The notes under the pieces are model-generated. The model saw only the letters and a list, made by a program, of their open reading frames with translations. It was not told the DNA's origin and searched no databases. This document shows, in pieces, positions 1 to 12,856 of a DNA stretch of 64,000 bases (its first letter is position 1; each line of letters begins with the position of its first letter). The stretch is from Metellina segmentata (Eukaryota > Arthropoda > Arachnida > Araneae > Tetragnathidae): positions 117,150,557 through 117,214,556 of the forward strand of contig OX375879.1 of the NCBI GenBank assembly GCA_947359465.1. The letters run 5' to 3'. The translations under genes were made by a program, and so were the position numbers.

Positions 1-1104
<1,104 letters not shown>

Positions 1105-1710
1105 CTTAACGAGTTGGAATGAATGACTTAAGAGATTCTGACAAACCGTGAAATGGTGGAATGCCAATTATAAATTTCACGGATCTATTTTTATAGACAG
1201 ACTCCATTAAGAAATTGAAAATGCCTTTCAAACAGTGCATTTGAAGTTAGACACCCTTACTTACTTAAACAGTTTCGACAAATCTTATACGAGAGCATTT
1301 TCTCCAAGGGTAAATATAGGTGGAGCTACTGCTTCGTAGGCGATGCTTTTTTTTTTGTACTTTTTCAGAAAGCCACGTCGGTTGGCTTGTTTTCCGAGAT
1401 GTCTTCTTTCTTAACAAGGTGAAATGAATGGTTTGGGGATTCAGTCAAAACCGTGAAATGGTAAAACGCCAATTAAATTCAGGGATATATTTTGCAAGTG
1501 GGACTCCACATAAAGAATTTGAACATCCTTTTCGAACTGCACTTAAATTAAAATATATTACTTGCTTAAAAGGTTTCGAAGAATTTTGTATGAGAGGCAT
1601 TTTCTACAAAGCGAAATATAGGTGCCGACTTCCGCGGCGAAACGTGTTTCCTGTACGTTTTCCTGAAAGTAACATCATTTCGCTTGTTTTTCAAATACGA
1701 TTTTCAACAA
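1105..1710. repeat. Old two-unit tandem duplication, period about 305 bp
   Basis: Two diverged direct units. Shared anchors in the same order are AACCGTGAAATGGT (1144 and 1449), an ATGAGAGGCATTTTCT-like block near 1290 and 1590, and CTTGTTTT near the end of each. The short open frame in unit two is not shared by unit one, so it is not a gene. Confidence 0.7.
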
Positions 1711-2279
1711 TTCGTCAATAAAAATTCGAAAGAAAGAATTCCGAATGGATATATGGTGCATCTCTGCTGTTAAAAAGGAAGGGTTTCTACGTGTCTCTGT
1801 ACGCAGTTTACTGACGAATCTGTGGCACTTACAATAATGAAATTTGGCACACAGGTAGTCGTAATTTTTTGCGATTTTCGTGTAGTGCCGGAATTTTAAA
1901 ATTTAATCTAGAATATTTAAAAATTAATTTATTAGTTTTTTTCACCTTTCGTTTTTTTTTTTCCGGAATGGAACGACGTATGGGAAGGAGAGGATTTTGC
2001 GATTTTCGACCGCTGACGTCACAAGCGTTTGTCGTCCTAATGCCTTTGGAACCATGACAAGTTTACCAATTCGAGCGTGTTTTAATTAACGTTGTTGATA
2101 ACAGTCAAATCGTGGCCATCACGGCGCTACCTGTGGAGTTCGTTGGCGAAGAAAACCAAATGGAAATACGTAGCAATCACCGTGGATTGGCAAGCGTCGG
2201 CGACAGTGGTCACACCTAACCCCACGAAAAGAACTGTCACGCGCAAGGCCGTGCTGGACACGCAGTGGCTAGAGGTAAA
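1711..2279. other. Unassigned; GC-rich island at 2100-2275
   Basis: The island 2105-2274 is clearly richer in GC than its surroundings and is open in one plus-strand frame. It is bounded by AACAG and by GAG followed by GTAAAT, which could be splice sites, but the acceptor has no pyrimidine tract and the peptide is not recognised. An exon is possible but unproven. Confidence 0.25.
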
Positions 2280-2478
2280 TATACAGCGGTCTCAAATGTC
2301 TTCACATTGGTGTGGTGTGGAAGTTTGGAGAGCAGAGTGCCAGCACAGGTGTTCACCACATCATCTTACCGTGGTTGAAAAGTGCAAAGTGTTTCCATCG
2401 GATCTTTAACTTCAGGATTGATCCCAAACCATAGCCAAAAGCCGGCTTTGTTGCTCTAGTGTGACGTTAATTCAACTA
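2280..2478 (+). repeat. SINE fragment, shared body
   Basis: Diverged copy lacking a tRNA head. It carries the body landmarks GTGGTGTGGAAGTTTGGAGA, the degraded counterpart of CATCTGACCGTGGTT and the tail TGACGTTAATT. Confidence 0.75.
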
Positions 2479-3370
2479 TTATAATTTCATAGCGCCAGTG
2501 AATGGAAATTTCGAGAATGTATGTGCTTTGAAGGAAATGAATTATTATCAAATTAATTCGTAATCCTTCCTTCATAGATGGTGAAATTTGAAATGTCGCA
2601 TGTCTGGCAAAACTATTCGCCGTAGATTCGTCATTTCAATTCTATTGATTCTGCTAGTGCAGAATAAAATTGTGTGATCTTTTTCTGTAACCATAGTAAG
2701 CAATTCGAGTTCAAATACTATTGATCCAAACAAGAGGCAAGTATTAAATCGCGGTTGAAATGTAGACGACCATTACTCCTTTAAACTACGAACTGCAAAA
2801 AAATTCCAAGAAATACGACTGAAATAATCAGAAAAACTCCGGGATGGGTTTCATTTTGTGTAACCCTTCCAAACTTTTGAATAACCAAGCCATGCGATCT
2901 CACAAAAGAAGTTCAGTCTTTCCTTTCACTCAAAGCACACCGACCGAAAGATCCAAAAATCCAGGAGTACTTTTTCAGTAAAGAAACTTTCCTCTCTCGA
3001 AAAGGAACCAACAAAATCAGTATTTGAAATTTAATCCAACTTCCTTCGAAAATGGCATTTCTTGACAAAAAAAATATAAATACGAAATTGCGAAAAAAAA
3101 TTATGTTGGATCTTTTTCATCCGTAGACATCATTAGATTTAAAGCTTAAACATCGGTCGTTTGGAAAGAAAAGGGATTTTCTCCTATCTATTCCCTACTT
3201 TAAAGGAATTTGGAAAGACATTGGTCTACGAGAGATATTCACAAGAAATTCACCCCAAGCTCAATTTTCGGAAATGTTAGAGAAGAAAGGGATCATTCAA
3301 AGGTATCCGTTTTACTTTTTAACGCCAGTCATACTCGTCTGTAACCCGATATCGTTAAGAGCATGCTGAG
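2479..3370. other. Unassigned AT-rich sequence
   Basis: No gene, repeat structure or transposon end recognised on either strand. Confidence 0.6.
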
Positions 3371-4155
3371 GTTTACTAAAGCTTCGGTTTCCTAAGAAAG
3401 CGTAGCCGTGATCTAGCGGCCGTGATGTATCGGTGGGTGACGTCACTAAAACGTTGTTTATACTAACACATGGTGTTGGTTTCCTAGAGAGCGTTGTTTG
3501 TGAGCGTAACGAAAATGATCGGAGCCGCCATTTCCATGACTGTCGTCATAGCGGTCTCAAACAGTTGGAGAACGTTTTTTCTCTTGTAGCGGCCACATTT
3601 CATTTCCTGCTCCAAGCGATTCCAGCCAAGAGGAGCAATATAAATAAACATTTTTGACTGCCATTGAATAATTCGTTTTTGTAAAATCGGGATCGTTATA
3701 CACAGAATAAAAATTTCAACGGATTCGAAATCTGCGGAAAATTTGACACCAGATCGATACCTTAAATGTGATTTTCTTTGAATAAATAATTAATTATTTA
3801 ATAAATAATTAAATAATCAAATGGTAAATAATTGAATAATAAAACTGTTTTTGATATCGATCTGGCGTAGAAATTTACGCTGATTTGAAATCTGTTGAAA
3901 TTTTCACTCTACCTTCAACGATCCCGAAGTTAGGAACTTTGAACTAGAGAATAAAAAACCACTTTGTTTTGTTTCTCGAATAAAATAAACCACGACAGCC
4001 GTATGTGTTGCCCATTCTCCAACGTATTCTGTCCGCCTAAGTTGACACCTTGGATTTTTGTTTAGACGGCCGTTTAGTTATGCCCGCGGCATCATGACGT
4101 ATCACGGCTGTTAGATAACGGCTCCACTTTCTTAGGAAACCAAAGCTTTAGTAAA
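3371..4155. mobile_element. Non-autonomous DNA element with long TIRs (copy 1)
   Basis: The 30-bp termini 3371-3400 and 4126-4155 are inverted repeats (left GTTTACTAAAGCTTCGGTTT, right its complement with one mismatch) that share CTAAGAAAG. Internally, TTTCAACGGATTCGAAATC near 3715 and GATTTGAAATCTGTTGAAA near 3886 form a second inverted pair around an AT-rich core. No transposase is present. A second copy in the opposite orientation lies at 18553-19316. Superfamily not assigned. Confidence 0.85.
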
Positions 4156-5519
4156 CATACACGAACTACCGGAGAAAATATATTTACGGAAGACCTCTCC
4201 TCTCTTAGATATCAAGAAGATATTACCACTGAACTCACTTGGATTGCCATAAAATATAAATCTTGCACATTTTGTTAGCACTTTACACAGGTTTTCAAGC
4301 AAACAGCATGAGAATTTTCATAGTAAATCAAATAAACGCTTTTCAAAACTACACATTAAAATTCAGACGTTGTCAGAATGATTACACTTTATTCGTAGGT
4401 ACACTTTACACACAGTCAATAGCGAAAAGAACAGGAAAACAAGCGATTCAATTTAGCTAAATTAGTGCCCTACTTTATTTTCAGTCTAAGCACTTCAAAT
4501 AGTTTTAGCTAAGGCATGTGCAGGATAGTTTAGTATATCCGGACCAGTGACACAGATGGTCACTTGCTCATGCGAAATATCTGGATACTTGAATTAAATA
4601 TTTTATCTGAAAGCTTAACACGTACATAACTCAATTAGTACGGAATACAAGTAATGAATTGTTATTTTATCCCTTACAGGCTTTTTCTACGGCCTATATG
4701 TTGATTAGGATACGTCCATTTCAAATATATTATTAATTTACTGTATCAAAATTTAAAAAATTTATTCATAATTAATATTTTACTGAAAGGATGATTTTGA
4801 TTCCCCGAAGACATAATATTTAAAAGGGCTCTCAAAAACCTATTGAAAAATTTTAAGAGGCATTTTCTGTCAAGCTAAATGAAGGTCGTTGGGTTTTTAT
4901 ACGGAGGAACGTGTATCCCATACGGGAAATATTAAAGAAGAGCGAGTAATGGTAACATTTTGACGAGCCCAGAATCACGTGACCCAAACTAGTAGTCACG
5001 TGGTCATTAGACTGCTTTCATCGCTAGGATGGAATCTAACATTCATCATCGGATTGGTAAACAGGTCGTGAGGAGACGGTCCTCTACAAATTTATAATCT
5101 GAAATAAATAGACTTTTGGCGTTTTCCCCACTTATGTCGCCAATCTATAGAAATGCGGATTCACACATCTATCCTGCCATAAGATATTATATAATCAAAC
5201 AAGGCGATACGATACCAAATCATCCAAACACGTGAATTTTTCTTAGTCATGTGACTACTAGTCTAAATATTGATGGCCACTCTTTCAGAAACTCTTCGCA
5301 ATAGCCATGTCCAGTATACTTACATTCCTCATCTACGGTGTATCCTGTTCGTAATTCAGAACATGACGTCACGAAGCGCGTCTTTGGAAACACGATTTCC
5401 GCACTTCGCCAATAACAATTAGATTAAACAACCAACGAGCGAGAAACTTAATTTTAAGGTGACTGCCGATCAGTACCGTGCAAGAGCCGGAGTAAAATCT
5501 TTCACGACAGATTGATAGG
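4156..5519. other. Unassigned AT-rich sequence
   Basis: No gene seen. A short inverted pair, CTAGTAGTCACGTGGTCA near 4989 and TAGTCATGTGACTACTAG near 5255, might be termini of a small old element, but it is too short to call. Confidence 0.5.
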
Positions 5520-5834
5520 TAATTTTAGTTAACGTCGCACTATACCAACACAACGGGCTATTGACGACGGTCCGGGATCAATCCCTTAAGGGAAAGATCC
5601 GAGGACAACACCTCGTAATTTTGAACCACGGTCAGATGACGAAGCAACACCTGAGCTGGCATCCCACTCACCAAACTTCCACACCAACCCAACGTGAGGA
5701 CTTTCGGCCACGACAGATTTAAGGTGCACCAGCCGCCTCTATACCATACGCATACAAACATCCATGATCGGACCCGGATTCGAACCAGGAACCTTCCGAT
5801 CTAGAGGCTAACACCTTAACCACTATACCGGAAC
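5520..5834 (-). repeat. SINE, head A, near full length
   Basis: Read on the minus strand: tRNA-like head (TATAGTGGTTAAGGTGTTAG, then B box GGTTCGAATCC), shared body, tail GTTAACTAAAATTACC. Flanked by GATTGATAGG (5510-5519) and GATTGACAGG (5835-5844), a 10-bp target duplication with one mismatch. The 67-codon open frame in the body recurs in the younger head-A copies and reflects recent copying rather than a protein. Confidence 0.92.
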
Positions 5835-6047
5835 GATTGACAGGAATAGTTTGCACTGAAATTCCCTTCAACGACTTGACCGATCATGTGACATACTTTC
5901 GACATGTTAAAGCATTCTTTAGAAGCAAGTAATTAATTATTATTAAAATCAGCAGAGACAATAAGCAACCGATATATGCGATGTCTTACAACAGAGAAGT
6001 AATCATTCCGACAACTCTAATCGACATAATTCCACACAAGCAAACAT

Positions 6048-6285
6048 TGGGTAGGTGAGTATTTTAATTGATGTCGCACTAGAGCAACACAACGGGCAAT
6101 TGGCGGCGGTACGAGATCGAAGCTGAAGGAAAAGAGCTGAGGACAACACCACGTAATTTTGAGCGACGGTTAGATGACGAGGCAACACCTGAGCTGGCAT
6201 CCAACTCTCCAAACTTCCACACCACGACAAAGTCACGATATTTGAGACCACAACAGATTTAACGTGCACTAGCCATCCCAACCCT
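6048..6285 (-). repeat. SINE, head missing
   Basis: Body and tail of the shared SINE on the minus strand. Landmarks are GAGCAACACAACGGG, GACAACACCACGTAATTTTG and CACCTGAGCTGGCATCC. It ends at CACTAGCCATCC without a recognisable tRNA head. Confidence 0.85.
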
Positions 6286-6521
6286 CGAACAAACTTTAGG
6301 AAAATCCAGATTTTAGAGGCATTTGTAGTGGAGTTTTTTTCAGGGTACTAGATCCTCATACTCAGTATCATAAAAACTACCTTAATGACATAAGAACTAT
6401 CTTAGAATTATATTACCCATTTTGGTCGACTCTCTATCCATTTCAATTAAACGTAACATAGTTTACCAGTTTCGATTACTTGTTGTCATTTATTTTTATA
6501 AACAATAATTAATTACCAGGG

Positions 6522-6776
6522 CCGCGGTAGTGCTAAGGCAGTCGTGTACGAAGGGACGGCTGCACGTTAAATCCGACGTGGCCTCAAATATCCTCACGTG
6601 TGCCTGGTGTGAAATTCAGGAGAACGGAGTGCCAGCTCAGGTGTGACCTCGTCATCTGACCGTGGTTTAATACGGCATGGTGTTGTCCTCGGATGTTCCT
6701 CTTCGGGTTTGATCCTTACCGTCACCAATAACCCGTTGTTTGTTTGAGTGCGACGTCGATTAAAATACCTACCAAC
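6522..6776 (+). repeat. SINE, degraded head B
   Basis: Starts GCCGCGGTAGTGCTAAGGCAG, where most of the tRNA-like region is deleted, then runs CACGTTAAATCCGACGTGG through the body to GCGACGTCGATTAAAATACC with a (TACC)-type tail. Confidence 0.85.
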
Positions 6777-7667
6777 TGACCGGCGTTTTTCGGGTGTAAT
6801 TGATTAAATATTGATTCAATAGGGATTGGACTCTAATAACCTTCTCTTCCACAGAAAATGGTGTAGAAGATCTAATTGCAAATACGAGTGACCACAAAAG
6901 AAAATGGAAACAAAAATTGAGTTTCTGATTTAATTGAGACATACTGGTCATTAATGTCGCTGAACAAAATAAAAATGATTTTTTTCAAACGGAAGATTTG
7001 AATAAATCTGAATATTGAGTCAGCTCCTTTTTGAAATCTTCAAAGGGACGGAAAAGAAATCTTTATTAACTGAAGAGCGCTTCAAAGTATTTTTCTGCTG
7101 ATTCACCAGTTTCAGTTTAAGGTCGTAGCTGATATCACGCGTGTTCTCTCCAAATTTTTTCTTCCGTCAGAAGATGGGGCACAGTCATGCTAAACAGATC
7201 CAATTCCACCAAACCATTGACCTTTACAAAAACCCAGACCCAGATCAAATTTTAAAACTAAAAATTAACACTACTGGAATAACAAATGCAAAAAAAAAAT
7301 TATTTTGACGAATTTTGATTTGACGTTTAATATGGAATTTATTTTATTTGTTTTTTACTGCGTGTTCCAATATCCTCCAATAAAGCGCATTTCGTTACAG
7401 TGGTTCTATTCTGCGTGTCAACTTTATCCATCGATTTCTTCGGTAACAAGAGAAAGTGCAGTTCATCTGTACGAGTAAGGAAAATTCCTCAATGTAGGTG
7501 TTTTGGACATTTTATAATTCGTGGGTTGAATCGTTGTGAGCAATATTCTCAAATCGAAAACAATTATTCTCGATTCATTTTGCAGATGTTAATATTAGAC
7601 CATGTCGATTCGAATTTCTCAAACACATGCTGCCGTCTAATGATAAGTGCGCTTTCTTATTGGTCAC
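6777..7667. other. Unassigned AT-rich sequence
   Basis: No gene, repeat or transposon terminus recognised up to the solo LTR. Confidence 0.55.
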
Positions 7668-8032
7668 TGTAAACAATCTCCCGACAGGTGATTACGAACA
7701 GATAGATCATAAAAACAGCTGTTCTTGTGTTCTGGTTGCTACTATTCAAGTAGACGAACTTCGATGTATGATAGTGCCTGTGTTCTGATACGATCAAGAA
7801 CATGAAATCTTGGTGCTGTTCTGGATACGAACACAAATAAGGTCAGATTCGTTGTAGACTTGAGAGGAGTGATGCGTGTTTTTGCACCGGACGGTGTAGC
7901 GTATATATCTGAAACTTTGTATTATATTGTAAATAATTTAAATGCCAAATTTAGGTATGCAGTGTCCTTCTGTTCTTGACCACTACTACGCTTTTTGTCC
8001 ATCAAATTAGACATCGAGCGGTCACTCTGACA
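7668..8032. mobile_element. Solo LTR (copy 1)
   Basis: Starts TGTAAACAATCTCCC and ends CTCTGACA, a TG...CA LTR layout of 365 bp. It is flanked by GTCAC (7663-7667) and GTCAT (8033-8037), a 5-bp target duplication with one mismatch. A second copy at 62294-63086 has a perfect 5-bp duplication and the same length once its insertion is removed. No internal retrotransposon region adjoins. TG/CA ends and 5-bp duplications fit Gypsy or BEL; orientation unknown. Confidence 0.82.
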
Positions 8033-8295
8033 GTCATTATTCAAATTTGGAAATAAATCGATTCAAGATCGATATATCGTCGATATCCAATCATTAATGA
8101 CCACAGATTTATAACTATATATATCCAATCATTAAAGACCCCAGATTTATACCGATATATAGATATTCAGGAAGACATATATTACATTTAATGCCATTGA
8201 TATTGACTTTTGCTATTTGTTTTGAATATATTTTGTTAAGTTAAAAATAAGAATCGCCAGAGACATGTACAAATCGCAGGTCGCTAGCATAGTGT

Positions 8296-8450
8296 AAGGA
8301 TGCGACATCGATGTCGATCTTTTCAAAACATCGATGTTTTATAATAGACATTGATGTATTTACCATCGATGGATTGGAGCCGATGTTTTCTTAACATCGA
8401 TGTTTTTACGTTGTCGATGTATTATTTTTAAATGAAAAAAGTACCATTAT
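8296..8450. mobile_element. hAT-like 'CATCGATG' element, partial
   Basis: AAGGATGCGACATCGATGTC followed by repeated ACATCGATGTTTT motifs in both orientations. This resembles the terminus at 8548 but the matching right end is missing. Confidence 0.6.
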
Positions 8451-8547
8451 AAAAATTAAAATAATTACCAAGTAGCATAATGTTCATAAACAGTCAATTG
8501 AACATAATTTTAGAACCAAGTGGCCAAGCGTGAAGGGTCTGAAAAGT

Positions 8548-8908
8548 AGGGATGCGATATCAATGTCGATGTTTTATAATAAAAAAACATTGATGTATTT
8601 ACCATCGATTTATGCGAACCGGTGTTTGTTTAAGATCGAATCTTTCTTACTTTATTTTGACAGTGAAAAAAGCCTCACTTATAAATACGCCAAATGACAA
8701 ATTAAATCTCCTACCCCCTAGGCGAACATTAATGTTTGAGGTTACCACACCAGATTTAAGAAATGGCGGGGGGGGGGGGGTATTTAAATACACTGTTATT
8801 GAAAAACAGCGATGTTTAAAAACGATGATTTTAGGACGATGTATTTATTACCAACATTGATGTTTTAATTTTGAACATCGATGTTTTGCTGTCGATGTAG
8901 CATCCCAG
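8548..8908. mobile_element. hAT-like non-autonomous element rich in CATCGATG
   Basis: The left end AGGGATGCGATATCAATGTC and right end GATGTAGCATCCCA are imperfect inverted repeats. ACATCGATGTTTT-like motifs sit inside both ends. The core holds an uninterrupted G13 run at 8768-8780. An 8-bp target duplication is not clear. Related right half at 39365-39491. Confidence 0.65.
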
Positions 8909-8950
8909 TACACAGTGTGGAAACCTACAGATCCACTGCGTGTAAATACA

Positions 8951-9232
8951 GGTAGGTAGATTTTTAATTAACGTCACACTGGAGCATTAACGTCACATTG
9001 GTGATGGCCCGGGATCAATCTCATAAGCGGAAGGATCCAAGGACAACACCACGTAATTTTGAACCACGATCAGATGACGGGATAACACCTGAGCTGGTAG
9101 CCCACTATAAACTTCCACACCATGAAGACATCTAAAGCAACAACAGATTTAACGCGCACCATAGGAGATTGGACCCGGACCGTCGTCAATAGTCCGTTGT
9201 GTCGCTCTAGTACGACGTTAACATTACCATTT
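8951..9232 (-). repeat. Head-to-head SINE fragments
   Basis: 8951-9166 is a minus-strand SINE body (GACAACACCACGTAATTTTG, CACCTGAGCTGG). 9167-9232 is a plus-strand tail fragment (CCCGGACCGTCGTCAATAG, GTACGACGTTAAC), so two pieces abut in opposite orientation. Confidence 0.8.
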
Positions 9233-9288
9233 TACTCTTCCAAACAATACTAATAAAAACGAACTTTTTGTAACTTACATGCTGTATA

Positions 9289-9833
9289 GACTACCTACAA
9301 TAATGGACCGTAAGCCAACGAATTTGTTTGGAGGTGTTTTATGTGGTATGGTCTTGGACCTTTGCATCTTTTTCCTAACAAATTGAACGCCGACGCCTAC
9401 ATGAACATTTTGGACAATCAGGTTCTTCCTACGCTCTGGCAATTTTATTGAATGGACGAATGTTACTTCCAGGACGAAACAACGCTCCATGTCATGTTGC
9501 AGCCTCTGTCAAGCAGTGGTATCGAGATAGGGATGTAAAACGTCTTCCCTGCTCAGAGTCCCGACCTAAACCCCATAGAACATTTGTGGGACGAGTTGGA
9601 GAGGCGCTTACGGACCAGAGAACCACGTCCGAAATCGACAGCTGAGCTGGCGACATTCTTGCAGCAGGAATGGACACAAATACCCATAGCTGTGTATCAA
9701 ACCCTTGTTGAAAGTGTGTCCAGAAGGTTTCTAGTGTAATTGCAGCACATGGGGACCATCCCCCTGTTAAAACATGTATTATTTCCCTTATACCATCGCA
9801 TCTTGCTGTCCGGTTCGTTATTCTAGGGTAGTG
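9289..9833 (+). pseudogene. Deleted Tc1-like transposon, family 1
   Basis: Ends are related inverted repeats: left CTACCTACAATAATGGACCG, right CGGTTCGTTATTCTAGGGTA. The interior encodes the C-terminal half of a Tc1-type transposase across shifted frames: a QDD-N-APCH block near 9471, the SVKQWY segment, then the catalytic-Glu motif LNPIEHLWDELERRL near 9565-9610 and the tail ending about 9740. The N-terminal DNA-binding half and the first catalytic Asp are deleted, so the copy is dead. Known family role: cut-and-paste transposase inserting at TA. Confidence 0.92.
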
Positions 9834-11031
9834 TTCATATTTATACTCGCAACGTTTCCTAGTATGATTATTTAGTGAAATTAATGTATTGATGTATATA
9901 AGTACTGTGCTCTAACATTCTGGGTAGACATGTCATATCGATGGCATGCTCTATTCATTCAAACAACACTTATTTAAAGTGGCACAGTGTCTCACGACAT
10001 TACGCACGGTAGTGTGTGTTCGTGGGGTTAGTTAAAAACGCGACCCGTGAAAATTTACAAAAGCAGTCGACTTCAAAGAATAGCTTGTTTCAATACACAC
10101 TTGCCCAATTCGTATGCAGACGACACGAACTAGATAAACCGTAAAGCCTCCCCACCTTTAATGCAAATTTACCGACAGAAAAAAATGAGAACACCCCCAA
10201 AGATATCTTTTTTTTCCTAGTGAATATTTTTATTGTTAGAATTTGCAAAACAAAGCTCACGTTAAAAAGTGCAGTCTGAGGTGCAAAAAAAGAGTAATTT
10301 AAAGAAAGCCCACGCTCTATAGAGCCCGCAAGCTTCAAAATTGAGAGATCATTAAAACCATCTGCGAGGACACTTTTAAGAAACAGCCATTAAATGAAAA
10401 CAAAACGGCGACATAAAAAACGGTGCTCAGTTAATTTTTACTCGCGCTCAGCTCCCAGATTCCCGAAGAAGAAAAGGATAGAAGTTTAAAAAAGTAGGAA
10501 CACGATTCCAAGGAGTTGAAATTTTTAGGAACGCAACTTTTAGTGTTTTATTACCACCTTAATGACACAAGAGATAAATATTTTTCTTTTCCTCATTTTT
10601 TTTATACGACAATTTCCCCCGCGTTAGAGAATAACCCAAGTAATGAACTGGGGTCGAAATGGGGCAAAGAAGCAATATTTCAGTTTTTGAACTTGGGTTA
10701 GAAAAAAAAAGGTTAATTTTTTTTTTAATTTTGTTTCTTTGCATGGCAGGTAAAGGGGAAGATTCGATGCATGTATGTATCGAATTTTCTTGCTTCACCT
10801 GCCGTTTTTTGTTTTTTATTTCGCCTGTCTCTCTTTAAAAGTAAAGAAAATGACGCAAAATTTTTGAGGCAGTAAATTATGTAAATTACAGTAAATTACG
10901 AGTATAAATGTACGTTTTATTTTAGTAATTACACTGAATGTAAGCATTTGATATTTGAGAATGAATTTGACTTTTCCCTCGCTGTACCCGGCATTTTCTT
11001 CCCTGACAACCGAAATATCTCTCCCCCTGAA
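9834..11031. other. Unassigned AT-rich sequence with one hairpin
   Basis: No gene recognised. The only structure noted is the imperfect hairpin at 10745-10803, listed separately. Confidence 0.5.
10745..10803. ncRNA. Imperfect 59-nt hairpin, miRNA-precursor-like
   Basis: Arms GGCAGGT and ACCTGCC close the stem. AAGATTCGATGC pairs with GTATCGAATTTT through Watson-Crick and G-U pairs, leaving a 6-nt loop (ATGTAT). Two mismatches and a one-base bulge interrupt about 25 pairs. It could be a small RNA precursor or a relic of an inverted-repeat element. No expression evidence. Confidence 0.3.
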
Positions 11032-11347
11032 GGTAGGTAGAGTTAATTAATGTCGGACTGGAGCAACACAACGGGCTACTGGTACGGGATCTCTCCCGAA
11101 AGGAAATATCCAAGGACAACGCCACGTAATTTTCAACCACGGTCAGCTGACGAGAACAACATTTGAGCCGACACCCCACTCTCCAAACTTCCACACCACG
11201 CCAACAGGAAGAATTTTGTGGACACCGCAGATTTAACTTGCACCAGAACCCTTCGTACACGACGGTCTTTGGCCGGTCCGAGCTACGAACTCGCAATCCT
11301 CTTAGTTGCTGGTCCGTTGCTCTTTTAACTGAGCCACTGCGGCCCTT
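11032..11347 (-). repeat. SINE, head B
   Basis: Minus-strand copy with a tRNA-like head reading GGGCCGCAGTGGCTCAGTTA, then GCGAGTTCGTAGCTC in the B-box position, joined to the same body as head-A SINEs. The tail is TTAATTAACTCTACC. Confidence 0.9.
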
Positions 11348-12551
11348 TTATCTGAAAGCTAAATGCTCTACGGCAAGTATATTCAGTGTAAACGAAGGAA
11401 TGCGAAAATATTATATTCCCTTAATCTCCCTTTTGATATGTTAAAAACTTGTGATTTCAGCAGTATTGGATAGTACATTTTTAAGTTTGATATCAGAGCG
11501 AATATTCTTTGAAAGATAATTTTTCAATTTGACTAAAAAATTTTGAAACATGTTTCTTTAACTGAGTCAAATTTAAAAAATATTTTCCTAAGATAATGAA
11601 AACCTTTTTTCGAAATTTGTTTAGCAGAAGTACGAAAATATTATTTTGGATTTGACAAATCAGACCTAGAAAAACGTTTTATGTAAATATAACTACCCCT
11701 AATTCTGTTTTTACACGCTGTATACGTTCTAGAAGAATACGTGTAAAAAAAAGACATATGTATGGAAGAAAAGAAGACTGTGGTTCCGGTGGTTTAAATA
11801 AACATTGTATTTCTGCAAAAAACAGTACAAAATTCAAAGCTTTTGAAGAGAGCATTGCGTTTCTGCAACAAGCAGTTCAAAATACATTGCTTTTGAAATG
11901 AGCATTGCGTTTCTGCAACAAATAGTTCCAAATACAATGCAATGTCTGATTTCAAAACACTCGTATACAGAGTACCTTTGTCTCTTCCTTAACGTACATA
12001 TAAAGCTCCTGAAATTTGCATGTACAGAAATCAAAATGCGCCCATAAAAATTCATCCCATAAAAATTCCTAGCAAAATTCAATTCCATACATACAATTGC
12101 ATAAAGATATGGAAAGAGTGTAGGGGAGTCTACGGCTCACATATATATATAATGCATGTACAGGCAGGGATATCCTATTCTACCTGAAACCTGAAATGTA
12201 TTCCCGCAACAAACACGAAACAAAATGGCTTCCAGGATGTTCCAAATGTTGTTTCTCCTTTTTCCGGAATTTCAGAAACTTTCCCTAAAAACGACGAGAT
12301 AAAATACAGAGAAACAAGATAGGAGGGGAGCAGGAAATAAAACAGAAAGTGGAATTTAGGATTTTATCATTTTTGCCAGTTTCGGAATTCTGAGACAACT
12401 GGAAAAGAAAAGGTTGCTTTCCCGGATTCCCGAAAATGGAAAGTTACAGGAAATGAGGCAATGGGAGTGGGTGCGTTTCACACTCCCAAGTGATTTCGAC
12501 GAGATATCTCGACACTTTTTAGTCGGATGACGAGATCTCATTCACCAAGGA
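11348..12551. other. Unassigned; contains a 50-bp tandem repeat
   Basis: About 11800-11950 holds three diverged units of period close to 50 bp, each with CATTGYRTTTCTGCAA and an AAAGC/CATTGCTTTTGAA segment. Nothing else recognised. Confidence 0.6.
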
Positions 12552-12856
12552 AGGTAGGTAGGTATTTTAATCAACGTCGCACTGGAACAACACATCAGGC
12601 TATTGTCGACAGTCTGGGATCAACCTCTAAAAGGTAAGATCCGAGGGACTACACCATGTAATTTTGAGCCACGTTCAGGTGGCGAGGTCATACCTTCGCT
12701 GACACCCCACTCTCCAAACATCCACACCACTCCAACGTGAGTATATTGGACGTGCCCAGTCTTCTTTTTACACGACGGTCTTTGGTTGGATTCGAACTCA
12801 ACACCCTTCGGTTGCTAGTCCGGTACTCTTCCAACCGGGCTACTACGGCCTCGAAG
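12552..12856 (-). repeat. SINE, head B
   Basis: The minus-strand head reads GGCCGTAGTAGCCCGGTTGG with B box GAGTTCGAATCCAACC. It is followed by AAGACCGTCGTG-like linker, the common body and a (TACC)n tail. Confidence 0.92.
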
